A stretch of 11,728 bases of DNA. Origin: JAWPNA01 sp045402695. GTDB taxonomy: Bacteria; Acidobacteriota; Polarisedimenticolia; JACPZX01; DASXTC01. The stretch lies in assembly GCA_045402695.1 (NCBI GenBank), contig JAWPNA010000450.1, positions 1 through 11,728 of the forward strand. The letters run 5' to 3'. This document shows positions 1-6,947 of the stretch, piece after piece (within the stretch, counting starts at the first letter, position 1; each line of letters opens with the position of its first letter). The notes below the pieces were generated by a model. The model saw only the letters and a program-made list of their open reading frames with translations, was not told the origin of the DNA and searched no databases. Position numbers and translations under genes: made by a program.

Positions 1-94
1 GACGTTCCTCAACCTCGTCGTGGTCCCGGTGCTCTTCAGCCGGTGGGGAGAACCTGCGCCTCGGGCGGCCAAAACAGTTCCTGAAAGCGAATGA
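1..94 (+). CDS. RND efflux transporter, C-terminal end (partial)
   Basis: Reading from base 2 gives 30 codons and a TGA stop at 92-94. The peptide begins TFLNLVVVPVLFSRWGEPAP, which resembles the last transmembrane helix and cytoplasmic tail of RND efflux pumps of the AcrB/CusA-CzcA superfamily (compare the usual TL-x-L-x-VVPVLY motif). Such pumps are inner-membrane, proton-driven exporters working with a periplasmic adaptor and an outer-membrane channel. The stop overlaps the ATG of the following transporter by 4 nt (ATGA at 91-94), so the two are probably translated from one message. With only 30 residues visible, metal versus drug specificity cannot be read here; the His-rich neighbour makes a metal pump plausible, but that is inference. 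The gene is truncated by the window edge. Confidence 0.65.
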   Translation, partial: TFLNLVVVPVLFSRWGEPAPRAAKTVPESE

Positions 95-1164
95 CCGCGG
101 GTCCGTTGCGTCAATCGCGCGAGTCTCGGCGTGGGATCACACTGGCCCTGGCCTCGGCCGTTCTCTTTGGCCTGAGCATTCCGTGCTCGAAGCTGCTCCT
201 CGTGGATACTCCCCCCGTGCTCGTCGCAGGACTGCTCTACTGCGGCTCCGGCTTCGGGCTGTTCGTTCTGCGCCTGTTGACCCGCCCGGGCGGCGCCGAA
301 GCGCGTCTCGGCCCGAGGGACCTCGCATGGCTCGCTGGCGCCGTCCTGTTCGGCGGCATACTTGGCCCAGTTCTGCTCATGTGGGGACTCACGTTCACTC
401 CTGCATCGGCAGTCTCTCTCCTTCTCAACCTCGAGGGAGTCTTCACGGTCACTCTGGCGTGGTTTGTATTTCGAGAGAATTTCGATCGGCGGATCGCGCT
501 CGGGATGGCCCTGATCGTCGCCGGTGGAGTCCTGCTCTCGCGACCGGCGACCGGCGGGATGGCGTTGCCCGTGGGCTCGCTCGCCGTCGTAGGGGCATGT
601 ATCTGCTGGGCCATCGACAACAACCTCACGCAGAAGGTATCAGGCGGGGATCCGCTGCAGATCGCGGCCATCAAAGGTGTGGTGGCCGGCAGTGTCAACG
701 TCTCCATCGCCTTCGCCCTGGGAGCTCGGGCGCCCTCAATCGTCCCTGCGCTGGGCGCGATGATCGTCGGGCTCTTCGGCTACGGAATCAGCCTTGCCCT
801 CTTCGTGCTCGCCCTCCGGCATCTCGGCACCGCACGCACTGGAGCCTACTTCTCCGTTGCGCCTTTCGTGGGAGCCGTCATCTCGATCGCGCTCTTCGAC
901 GAACCGCTGCGACCGGAGCTGATGGGCGCCGCCGGTCTGATGGGTCTCGGCATCTGGCTGCATCTGACCGAGCGCCACGACCATGCGCACGGACATGAGG
1001 CTCTCGTTCACGACCATCGTCACCGGCACGATGAACACCACCGGCACCCGCATGGCGAACAGGACCAACCGGGCGAATCGCATGCCCATCCGCACGCCCA
1101 TGAGCGGATGGTCCACAGCCACCCCCACTATCCGGACATTCACCATCGGCATCACGGAGGCTGA
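91..1164 (+). CDS. EamA/DMT-family transporter with His-rich C-terminal tail
   Basis: The product has 357 residues. Residues ~15-293 form two EamA halves with about ten hydrophobic helices, as usual for the drug/metabolite transporter superfamily (about 300 aa). The tail from ~294 to the end is unusual: 23 of about 64 residues are His, mostly as HDH, HAH and HPH clusters, which suggests binding of a divalent metal such as Ni, Co or Zn, either as sensor, buffer or part of the transport path. The family exports or imports small solutes across the inner membrane; the substrate here is not known. The ATG overlaps the stop of the RND gene by 4 nt, and no strong ribosome binding site is visible, which fits translational coupling. 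A metal-related role is inferred from tail plus neighbour; the EamA call itself is firm. Confidence 0.88.
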   Translation: MTAGPLRQSRESRRGITLALASAVLFGLSIPCSKLLLVDTPPVLVAGLLYCGSGFGLFVLRLLTRPGGAEARLGPRDLAWLAGAVLFGGILGPVLLMWGLTFTPASAVSLLLNLEGVFTVTLAWFVFRENFDRRIALGMALIVAGGVLLSRPATGGMALPVGSLAVVGACICWAIDNNLTQKVSGGDPLQIAAIKGVVAGSVNVSIAFALGARAPSIVPALGAMIVGLFGYGISLALFVLALRHLGTARTGAYFSVAPFVGAVISIALFDEPLRPELMGAAGLMGLGIWLHLTERHDHAHGHEALVHDHRHRHDEHHRHPHGEQDQPGESHAHPHAHERMVHSHPHYPDIHHRHHGG

Positions 1165-1277
1165 GCGCCCGCGCTCAGGTCACCCGTACCCGTGCTAGGC
1201 TTCGGATGCTTCACGTTCGTGGCCCTCATCCAGACGGGAGTTGCCGGGAATCGTTTCGAGTACTGCCGAAAGAAGAC

Positions 1278-1283
1278 AGGAGG
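1278..1283 (+). promoter_or_regulatory. Ribosome binding site deciding the start at 1291
   Basis: AGGAGG lies 7 nt before ATG 1291. An open frame continues upstream to 1192, but the signal peptide begins exactly at the 1291 ATG, so this site fixes the start. Confidence 0.75.
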
Positions 1284-1290
1284 CCGATCG

Positions 1291-1968
1291 ATGAAACCAT
1301 TCTTGCCCGCCGTTTTCGGAATCCTCACACTGCTCTGCATCGTGACTCTGTCCGGCGCTGGCGACGCCACGCCGGCATCCGTCAAGACCTGGGGCTTCGA
1401 TTCGGACACGCCGGAGACGCCGCCGGCCGGGTTCGCCTTCGGCAGGACCGGCCATGGCAGAGAGGGCCGCTGGGTTGTCCGGGCCGAAAAGGACGCACCG
1501 AGCGCGCCCAACGTCCTGGCCCAGGTCGACGGCGACGATACGGATAACCGCTTTCCCGTCGCGTTCACCGGACCGGAGCTGAAGAACCTCCGGCTCTCAG
1601 TGAAATGCATTCCCGTTTCCGGCAAGATCGACCAGGCATGCGGGATCGTCTTCCGGCTCAAGGACGCGGACAACTATTACGTCACGCGCTCCAATGCGCT
1701 CGAGGACAATGTCCGGCTCTATCACGTTGTGAAGGGCAGCCGACGGCAATTCGCGAGCTGGGACGGCAAGGTCGCTTCGGGAATGTGGCACGAGCTCGCA
1801 GTCGAGGCGAATGGGGACCACCTGCAGGTGTTCTTCAACGGGAAGAAGGTCATCGACGCGTACGACACGACTTTCACCGAGGCCGGGAAATTCGGTCTCT
1901 GGACCAAAGCGGACTCTGTTACCTACTTCGACGATCTTTCAGTTCAGCATCTGGGCGACAGTCACTGA
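1291..1968 (+). CDS. Secreted concanavalin/LamG-like (DUF1080-type) protein
   Basis: The product has 225 residues. It starts with a classical signal peptide (MKPF then a hydrophobic run to about residue 20), so it is exported to the periplasm or outside. The rest (about 30-222) looks like a single beta-sandwich of the concanavalin A-like superfamily, close to what is often annotated as family 16 glycoside hydrolase-like or DUF1080 (3-keto-disaccharide hydrolase domain). Supporting stretches are GIVFRLKDADNYYVTR, the W-H-E-L-A-V-E strand, and the closing FGLWTKADSVTYFDDL. Such domains bind or cleave sugars, but I see no recognisable catalytic Glu motif, so binding only is equally possible. It lies 126 bp after the transporter and 87 bp before the DUF1259 gene, same strand. 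The first possible codon (1192) would put a non-signal leader in front and is unlikely. Confidence 0.72.
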   Translation: MKPFLPAVFGILTLLCIVTLSGAGDATPASVKTWGFDSDTPETPPAGFAFGRTGHGREGRWVVRAEKDAPSAPNVLAQVDGDDTDNRFPVAFTGPELKNLRLSVKCIPVSGKIDQACGIVFRLKDADNYYVTRSNALEDNVRLYHVVKGSRRQFASWDGKVASGMWHELAVEANGDHLQVFFNGKKVIDAYDTTFTEAGKFGLWTKADSVTYFDDLSVQHLGDSH

Positions 1969-2055
1969 ATCGGATCGCAGCGACGAGGACAAGGGCCTCG
2001 CGACTGCGCGGACGGAGGATGTCGCCGGGGCCCCGCGCACCTTACGGGAGAAGAC

Positions 2056-2946
2056 ATGCTCAATCGCATTCTCGGATCCATGGTGGGAGTTCTTGTCGCG
2101 GCCTCTGCGTCGGCAACGCCGCTGAAGACTCCCTTCGACACGGCGAAGATCGAGGAACTCACTGGAGCCAGAGGCTCCTATAACGAGAAGGAGGGGGTCT
2201 TCAAGGTCTCGATTCTGCGCAGCGACCTGTCAATCGTCGCCGCCGGGGTGAGGCTCACTCCGCCGATGGGACTCACGTCGTGGGCCGCCTTCACGCGTGC
2301 CGGGCAGCAGACGATGGTCATGGGTGACATGGTCCTGCTCGAGGATCAGGTAAACCCGGTGCTGAGTGTTGCGCTCGACAATGGGCTTGAAGTGACGGCA
2401 CTGCACAACCACTTCTTCTGGGACAGCCCGAAGGTGATGTTTATGCACATCGGCGGAATGGGCGAGGAGGGGCGGCTCGCCGCCTCCGTGGGCAAGGTTT
2501 TCGCGAAGATCAAGGAGACGAGCGGCGGCAAGGGCGATACGCCGCACGCGGACATCGACCCCGCGAACAGCACGCTTGACGGCAAGAAGATCGAAGCCGT
2601 TCTCGGCCATGTCGGCGAACTCAAGGACGGCGTCTACAAGGTGACCATCGGCCGCGAGACCAGAATGCACGGCGAGGCAATGGGCAGCACCATGGGCGTC
2701 AACACCTGGGCGGCGTTCGCCGGCAGCGACGAGAAGGCGGTTGTGGACGGCGACTTCGCCATGCTCGAGTCGGAGCTGCAGACCGTGCTCAAGGCCCTGC
2801 GCGGCGCCGGCATCGACATCGTCGCGATCCATCAGCACATGTCGGGTGAGTCTCCGCGTATCCTTTTCCTGCACTTCTGGGGCCTCGGGCGACCTGAAGC
2901 CCTCGCCAAGGGCATCAAGGCCGCGCTCGAGACGCAGGGGAAATAG
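2056..2946 (+). CDS. DUF1259 (LppY/LpqO family) secreted protein, two repeats
   Basis: The product has 296 residues. A signal peptide ends near ASA at residues 18-20. The mature part holds two tandem DUF1259 units (about 28-150 and 165-290), the usual layout of the LppY/LpqO family named from mycobacterial lipoproteins. Here there is no lipobox Cys, so it is probably soluble in the periplasm. The units share the pattern HNHF...SPKVMFMHIGGMG and HQHM...SPRILFLHFWGLG, which places His at 117, 119, 131 and at 259, 261, 273 (H-x-H-x11-H in both). The function of the family is not established; the repeated His triads suggest metal or cofactor binding, which is my inference. The start is supported by CGGGAG about 6 nt upstream of the ATG. 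It sits with the His-rich transporter and the RND gene on the same strand. Confidence 0.85.
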   Translation: MLNRILGSMVGVLVAASASATPLKTPFDTAKIEELTGARGSYNEKEGVFKVSILRSDLSIVAAGVRLTPPMGLTSWAAFTRAGQQTMVMGDMVLLEDQVNPVLSVALDNGLEVTALHNHFFWDSPKVMFMHIGGMGEEGRLAASVGKVFAKIKETSGGKGDTPHADIDPANSTLDGKKIEAVLGHVGELKDGVYKVTIGRETRMHGEAMGSTMGVNTWAAFAGSDEKAVVDGDFAMLESELQTVLKALRGAGIDIVAIHQHMSGESPRILFLHFWGLGRPEALAKGIKAALETQGK

Positions 2947-2947
2947 T

Positions 2948-3002
2948 GGCCGAGGCAAGCCCTGCGCCCGCGTCGTGGTGGTGGCGGGCGGAGCCCTCGG
3001 CC
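2948..3002. repeat. Two-step inverted repeat after the DUF1259 gene
   Basis: GGCCGAGG (2948-2955) pairs perfectly with CCTCGGCC (2995-3002), and inside it GCCCGC (2966-2971) pairs with GCGGGC (2984-2989). The structure begins 2 nt after the DUF1259 stop. No T-tract follows on either strand, so it could be a non-canonical terminator, an mRNA-stabilising stem, or chance in GC-rich DNA. Confidence 0.35.
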
Positions 3003-3057
3003 CGTTGCGCGCCTTTGCCCCGGGGCTGTTTGGTGGGGCGCCTTCATGATTTCCCTT

Positions 3058-3062
3058 GAGGA
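3058..3062 (+). promoter_or_regulatory. Ribosome binding site favouring the start at 3070
   Basis: GAGGA lies 7 nt before the in-frame ATG at 3070. The earlier in-frame ATG at 3046 has only GGGG runs upstream. The 3070 start also gives a normal signal peptide beginning MILPSYRLRL. Confidence 0.6.
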
Positions 3063-3069
3063 ACCGATC

Positions 3070-4101
3070 ATGATTCTTCCGTCTTATCGACTCCGTCTGA
3101 CGATTCTCCCCGCGCTCGTGACTGGCCTGGTCGTGATCGGCGCCCTGGGATGCAAGGACGCCGGGCAGGAAGTCGTGGTGTACACGTCGGTCGATCAACC
3201 CTTCTCGGAGCCAATCTTGAAGGACTTCGAACGCGAGACCGGGATCACGGTCCGGATGGTCTTCGACACGGAGGAGGCCAAGAGCACCGGGGTCATGAAC
3301 CGCCTCCTGGCGGAGAAGGACAACGCGCAAGCGGACGTGTACTGGGCCAACGAACCGATCCGGGCTGAGCTCCTCAAGCTCAAGGAGGTTGCGACGCAGT
3401 ACGAGTCCCCGAACGCCGAGGAGATTCCGGCAGCCTTCAAGGATCCCGGGCACTACTGGACGGGCTTCTCCGCCAGGGCCAGGGTTCTCATCGTCGGAGA
3501 CAAGGTTTCACCCAAGCCGGAGTCGGTCTCGGCCTACTTGGACCCCCGGTTCAAGGGCCGGGCCGCCATCGCCAACCCGCTCTTCGGCACGACCACGGCC
3601 TACGCGGCGACTCTCTTCACCCTCTGGGGCGACGAGAAGACGAGAACGTTCTTCGAGGCGATGAAGGCCAACGGCGTGAGGATCACGGCGAGCAACGGCG
3701 ATAGCGCCGACCTCGTAGCTGCGGGAGAGTGCGACTTTGCCCTGGTCGACAGTGACGACGCATTCAACAGGATGCAACAGGGGAGGTCGGTTGGCATGGT
3801 CGTCCCCGACCAGGGGGAAGGGGAGGCGGGAGTGCTGCTCCTGCCCAACGCCGTGCTCCTGGTCAAGGGCGCGCCTCACCCTGTCAACGGTGGGAAGCTC
3901 ATTGATTACTTGCTGTCCGTCGAGACGGAGAAGAAGCTCGCATTCGCGGATTGCGCGCAGATCCCGCTTCACTCCGGAGTCGAGACGCCCGCCCACGTCC
4001 CCCGGATCGAGGCGCTTCACTTGATGGTGCTGGACAACTCAGCTGTGGCCCGGGAGATGGAAGTCGTCCAGCCTTTCCTGAAAGCCTGGGCTGGCTACTG
4101 A
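3070..4101 (+). CDS. ABC transporter substrate-binding lipoprotein, Fe3+/AfuA-FbpA class
   Basis: The product has 343 residues from ATG 3070 (351 from ATG 3046). A basic N-terminus and a hydrophobic segment end in GALGC near residue 28, a somewhat weak lipobox, so it is probably a lipoprotein. The mature protein has the type 2 periplasmic binding fold typical of the iron-binding AfuA/FbpA class: VVVYTSVDQPFSEPILKDFE, then QADVYWANEP, then FGTTTAYAATLF. The classic adjacent tyrosine pair that ligates Fe3+ in FbpA is not visible; the corresponding region reads DSDDAFNRMQQGR. The substrate may therefore not be iron; related proteins bind 2-aminoethylphosphonate or other anions. The stop overlaps the ATG of the permease by one base (TGATG), so the three importer genes are coupled. 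Confidence 0.85.
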   Translation: MILPSYRLRLTILPALVTGLVVIGALGCKDAGQEVVVYTSVDQPFSEPILKDFERETGITVRMVFDTEEAKSTGVMNRLLAEKDNAQADVYWANEPIRAELLKLKEVATQYESPNAEEIPAAFKDPGHYWTGFSARARVLIVGDKVSPKPESVSAYLDPRFKGRAAIANPLFGTTTAYAATLFTLWGDEKTRTFFEAMKANGVRITASNGDSADLVAAGECDFALVDSDDAFNRMQQGRSVGMVVPDQGEGEAGVLLLPNAVLLVKGAPHPVNGGKLIDYLLSVETEKKLAFADCAQIPLHSGVETPAHVPRIEALHLMVLDNSAVAREMEVVQPFLKAWAGY

Positions 4102-5666
4102 TGGACCGCCGAAGGACGCTCCGCCTCGTCTTCCTGGTGTGGGTACTGATCGCGGTAATGCCCATGCTGGCGATGCTCCAGCGGAGCCTGATGCCCGACG
4201 GGCAATTCACCCTGTCGGCTTACACGCAGCTCTTTGCGTCGTCCAGGGAATGGACCCTGCTGGGGAACACGCTGCTTCTAGCCGGGGCCACGGCGATCCT
4301 GGCCGGCCTTCTCGGTCTGCCGCTTTCGGTTCTTCTCGCGCGAACCGATCTTCCCGGGCGGAAGGTTCTCTTCGCCCTCTTCGTGCTCCCGATTCTCCTG
4401 CCGCCCAGCGTGTTCGCCTATGGATGGTTCGTCCTGCTGGGACGGGAGGGCCTTCTCGGCGGGATGCTGGGAGGGTCTGGCGGCGCGTTTCTCTTCGGCC
4501 CGGCCGGCTGTCTCCTCGTCCTCGTGGCGTCGTTTCTCCCGGTGGTGCTGTTGTTCACGTCCGCCTCGCTCCTTGCGGCGAATCCGCGCCTGGAGGAAGC
4601 CGCCCGGCTATCCGCGGGGCCATCACGGGTGATCCTGGGGATCACCTTCCCGCAGGTCCTCCCCGCAGTCGTCATGGCCGTGCTGCTTCTGTTCTGCCTC
4701 GCCCTCGGAGAGACGGGAGCGCCTACCTTCCTGAGGGTGAATGTCTACGCGGTCGAGAGCCTGGCCCAGTTCGCGGCCTTCTACGACTTCTCGTCTGCGA
4801 CTGCGGCAGCGTGCCCTCTCCTGCTGGCTGTCCTGCTGGCGTTCGCCGGGCTCCACCTCCTGGGTATCCGGCCGAGCGCCGTCCTGCAACCGCCGTCGAC
4901 CGGTGCGGCACCGACGCCGTTCCAGCTCCGGCGATTCGGTTCCCGACTCACCGTCCTGGCCGGCGTCCTTTGGATGGGGCTGGCGGGTCTGCCGCTGGCC
5001 GCCTTGTTCTTCCGGGCCGCCGGCCCCGGGGCCTACAGTGCGGCACTGGCCGCGGCGGGGGCGAGCCTCGGCAGGAGCTTTTCGTACGCGGCGCTCGGTG
5101 CCTCGCTGATCGTCTTGTTCGGCCTCCTCATAGGCTACGGCACGACGGTCGGGGCGCTGAGGCAGAGCACCGAGATGGTCCCGCTGTTCCTCTTCGCGCT
5201 GCCCGGACCGGTGCTGGGCATCGGGCTGGTCAGCCTGTGGAACCAGCCGGTGACGAACGCCATCTACGGGACCCCGGTCATTCTTCTACTCGGGTTCCTC
5301 GCCCAGTACGTGGTCCTGGGCGTCTGGGTCACCAAGGCCGCCCTGGCCCTCATCCCGCGATCGATGGAGGAGGCGGCTGCCGTCGCCGGCGCCGGCTGGG
5401 CGCGAAGTTTCACGACGATCGCAATGCCGCTGGCCTGGAAGGGTATCGCGGGCGCCTGGCTCCTGGCGTTTCTGTTCTGCTTCAGGGACACCGGCATCGC
5501 GATGGTCGTGTACCCTCCGGGCAGGGACACGCTCACCGTCCGACTGTTCACGATGATGGCCAATGGTCGGCCGGAGCTCATTGCGGCGCTGTGCGTGTTG
5601 ATCTTCGTGTCGGTCGCGGCGCCTTTCGCGGTCCTGGGGATCCTCCAGGCGCGGAGCCGGTCGTGA
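4101..5666 (+). CDS. ABC transporter permease, fused two-domain, Fe3+/AfuB-FbpB class
   Basis: The product has 521 residues. It is an inner-membrane permease with about twelve hydrophobic helices arranged as two copies of the binding-protein-dependent transport domain, as in FbpB, AfuB and SfuB. Each half carries an EAA loop that docks with the ATPase: LEEAARLSAGPSRVILGITF near 164-185 and MEEAAAVAGAGWARSFTTIA near 422-443. The length matches the family (about 500-560). The frame is open upstream to 3951, but the ATG at 4101 overlaps the binding-protein stop by one base and begins the first basic-hydrophobic segment (MDRRRTLRLVF), so it is the likely start. It overlaps the ATPase gene by 4 nt. 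Function as importer channel is secure; the cargo is not. Confidence 0.9.
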   Translation: MDRRRTLRLVFLVWVLIAVMPMLAMLQRSLMPDGQFTLSAYTQLFASSREWTLLGNTLLLAGATAILAGLLGLPLSVLLARTDLPGRKVLFALFVLPILLPPSVFAYGWFVLLGREGLLGGMLGGSGGAFLFGPAGCLLVLVASFLPVVLLFTSASLLAANPRLEEAARLSAGPSRVILGITFPQVLPAVVMAVLLLFCLALGETGAPTFLRVNVYAVESLAQFAAFYDFSSATAAACPLLLAVLLAFAGLHLLGIRPSAVLQPPSTGAAPTPFQLRRFGSRLTVLAGVLWMGLAGLPLAALFFRAAGPGAYSAALAAAGASLGRSFSYAALGASLIVLFGLLIGYGTTVGALRQSTEMVPLFLFALPGPVLGIGLVSLWNQPVTNAIYGTPVILLLGFLAQYVVLGVWVTKAALALIPRSMEEAAAVAGAGWARSFTTIAMPLAWKGIAGAWLLAFLFCFRDTGIAMVVYPPGRDTLTVRLFTMMANGRPELIAALCVLIFVSVAAPFAVLGILQARSRS

Positions 5667-6382
5667 CTTTCCTGCGGCTGGAAAACGTCACCAAGGTCTA
5701 CGGATCGCGGCAGGCCCTCGATGGCTTCTCGCTCGCGGTCGGAGAGGGAGAGCGGGTCGCGCTCCTTGGACCCTCGGGTTGCGGCAAGACCACGGCGCTT
5801 CGCCTCCTCGCCGGCTTCGAGGCGCCGGACACGGGCCGCGTGCTGGTCGGTGGGTCCGTGGTTGCCGAGCGGGGGATGATCGTGGTGCCCCCCGAGCGAC
5901 GCGGACTCGGGATGGTGTTTCAGGATCTGGCGCTGTGGCCGCACATGACGGTCCGGGGCAACCTGGAGTTCGGGCTCAAGGCGCAGGGCATTCCCCGTCA
6001 TGAACGCGGGACCCGGATCAACCAGATGCTGAAGCGGGTCGAGCTCCTGGAGTATTCGGATGCCAGGCCGGGCTCGCTCTCCGGAGGCCAGCAGCAACGG
6101 GTCGCACTCGCGCGGGCCCTGATTCTCCAACCCCGCGCTCTCTTGATGGATGAACCGCTGTCGAGTCTCGACGAGGAACTCAATTTCAAGCTGCGGGGCG
6201 AAATCCTCCAGCTCCAGGGGGAGTTCGGATTTGCCATGCTTTACGTGACCCACGACCGAGAAGAAGCGTTCGCACTGGCGGATCGGATCGTGTTCGTGGC
6301 GCGAGGCCAGGCACTCCTCGAAGGCGATTCGGATCGGATCCGCTCGCATCTGAGGCCCCGCGGCAACGGCCCGGTCGGCTGA
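5663..6382 (+). CDS. ABC transporter ATP-binding protein of the same importer
   Basis: The product has 239 residues from a GTG at 5663 that overlaps the permease stop (GTGA). All ATPase motifs are present: Walker A GPSGCGKT at 36-43, Q-loop Gln 87 in VFQDLALWPHMTV, signature LSGGQ at 139-143, Walker B ALLMDE at 159-164 with catalytic Glu 164, D-loop SSLD, and H-loop His 197 in YVTHD. FbpC-type proteins usually have about 350 residues with a C-terminal TOBE/regulatory domain; that domain is absent here, the protein ending soon after the nucleotide-binding domain. This is the last gene of the importer operon; the first tRNA-fragment repeat starts 25 bp after its stop. Energising role is certain, substrate unknown. 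Confidence 0.9.
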   Translation: MTFLRLENVTKVYGSRQALDGFSLAVGEGERVALLGPSGCGKTTALRLLAGFEAPDTGRVLVGGSVVAERGMIVVPPERRGLGMVFQDLALWPHMTVRGNLEFGLKAQGIPRHERGTRINQMLKRVELLEYSDARPGSLSGGQQQRVALARALILQPRALLMDEPLSSLDEELNFKLRGEILQLQGEFGFAMLYVTHDREEAFALADRIVFVARGQALLEGDSDRIRSHLRPRGNGPVG

Positions 6383-6407
6383 CACGACGAATAGAATCAG
6401 ATGAGGT

Positions 6408-6464
6408 TGGTGCCGGGGGCGGGATTTGAACCCGCAAGAGCCTTCCGGCTCCGGAGATTTTAAG
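6408..6464 (-). pseudogene. tRNA-Leu(UAA) 3'-half fragment, copy 1
   Basis: On the minus strand this reads, in order, anticodon loop CTTAAAA (anticodon UAA), the 3' anticodon stem TCTCC, a long variable arm GAGCC-GGAA-GGCTC typical of leucine tRNAs, T-arm GCGGG-TTCAAAT-CCCGC, acceptor 3' strand CCCCGGC, then A and an encoded CCA. The 5' half (acceptor 5' strand, D-arm, 5' anticodon stem) is missing, and no GCCGGGG partner was seen in the flanking sequence, so it is not a functional tRNA gene nor an intron-split one within the window. Such 3'-half fragments are left where integrases use the tRNA 3' end as attachment site. Confidence 0.88.
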
Positions 6465-6466
6465 GC

Positions 6467-6523
6467 GAAACGGGAAGGGCAATGAAATCAGTAAGTTACT
6501 AACTCGTTGCCCTTTCCCGTTTC
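6467..6523. repeat. Long inverted repeat in repeat copy 1
   Basis: GAAACGGGAAGGGCAA (6467-6482) pairs with TTGCCCTTTCCCGTTTC (6507-6523) with one bulged base, around a 24-nt loop. The loop holds two overlapping odd palindromes, AGTAAGTTACT and AGTTACTAACT. It could bind a recombinase, fold when single-stranded, or terminate transcription; there is no T-tract. Confidence 0.8.
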
Positions 6524-6671
6524 CGAGGGTTACGGGGAGCAACCGTATCTTACGAGGGTTATGGACACCCAGATGGACACCTGTTCGTGGAGGGCAACAT
6601 ACGTTCATGCTTACCGGAACGGCAGGTCTGTGGCAAACTGTTGACGTTCGTCGCTGCCCATCTCCAGGCCG

Positions 6672-6676
6672 GGAGG
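6672..6676 (+). promoter_or_regulatory. Ribosome binding site of the antitoxin gene
   Basis: GGAGG ends 4 nt before ATG 6681, a short but workable spacing. No clear sigma70 promoter is seen in 6586-6670; TTGACG at 6641 has no matching -10 at the usual spacing. Confidence 0.6.
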
Positions 6677-6680
6677 ATCG

Positions 6681-6947
6681 ATGAAGAAGCAGATTCCACA
6701 GGAAGACCAACTTCTCCAGAGGATAACCGTCGACCCGAAGATCTTCGGCGGGAAGCCGATCATCCGCGGGCATCGGCTCGCCGTGGAGCATGTGCTCGGA
6801 ATGCTCGCCGCGGGCGATCGCCCGGAGACGATCCTCGAAGGCTATCCCTGGCTCGAGGCCGAAGATATCCAAGCGTGCCTCGTCTACGCCCGCCGGCTGG
6901 TCGGACATGAACGCGTTGATCCCGCCCTCGGCGGAAGCGCGGCTTGA
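6681..6947 (+). CDS. DUF433 antitoxin (VapB-like)
   Basis: The product has 88 residues. Residues about 14-76 match the DUF433 pattern: ITVDPKIFGGKPIIRGHRLA, then VEHVLGMLAAGDRPETILEG, then YPWLEAEDIQACLVYARRL. DUF433 proteins are small helix-turn-helix-like antitoxins that pair with DUF5615 PIN-like nucleases and usually repress their own operon. The stop overlaps the TTG start of the next gene by 4 nt (TTGA), the expected coupling for a toxin-antitoxin pair. It is the first gene after repeat copy 1. The family call is firm; toxin neutralisation is inferred from the pairing. Confidence 0.9.
   Translation: MKKQIPQEDQLLQRITVDPKIFGGKPIIRGHRLAVEHVLGMLAAGDRPETILEGYPWLEAEDIQACLVYARRLVGHERVDPALGGSAA

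Larger units (their letters stand above)
6408..6585. repeat. 178-bp direct repeat, copy 1 (tRNA-Leu 3' half plus att-like arm)
   Basis: This copy matches 10459-10636 without gaps and with 7 mismatches by hand alignment. From left to right it holds the reverse complement of a tRNA-Leu 3' half (6408-6464), an inverted repeat with arms 6467-6482 and 6507-6523, overlapping palindromes in its loop (6490-6500 and 6494-6504), a direct repeat CGAGGGTTAYGG at 6524 and 6553, and a direct repeat ATGGACACC at 6561 and 6573. It is interpreted as the outer attachment site of an element inserted at a tRNA-Leu gene. The T-arm core and the inverted repeat are conserved, while most mismatches fall in 6540-6552. 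Confidence 0.92.

Noticed and set aside
2230..3453. 407-residue minus-strand ORF
   Set aside because: It lies antisense to the DUF1259 and binding-protein genes, both clearly real, and has Arg/Gly/His-rich shadow composition.
4139..5662. Long upstream extension of the ATPase frame
   Set aside because: It is the +1 shadow of the permease; the true gene starts at GTG 5663 by the ABC domain boundary and the GTGA overlap.
6408..6680. Functional or intron-split tRNA-Leu gene
   Set aside because: Only the half from the anticodon loop to CCA is present. No 5' acceptor strand (GCCGGGG-like) or D-arm was found upstream on the minus strand near either copy, so neither an intact tRNA nor a group I intron-split tRNA-Leu is supported.
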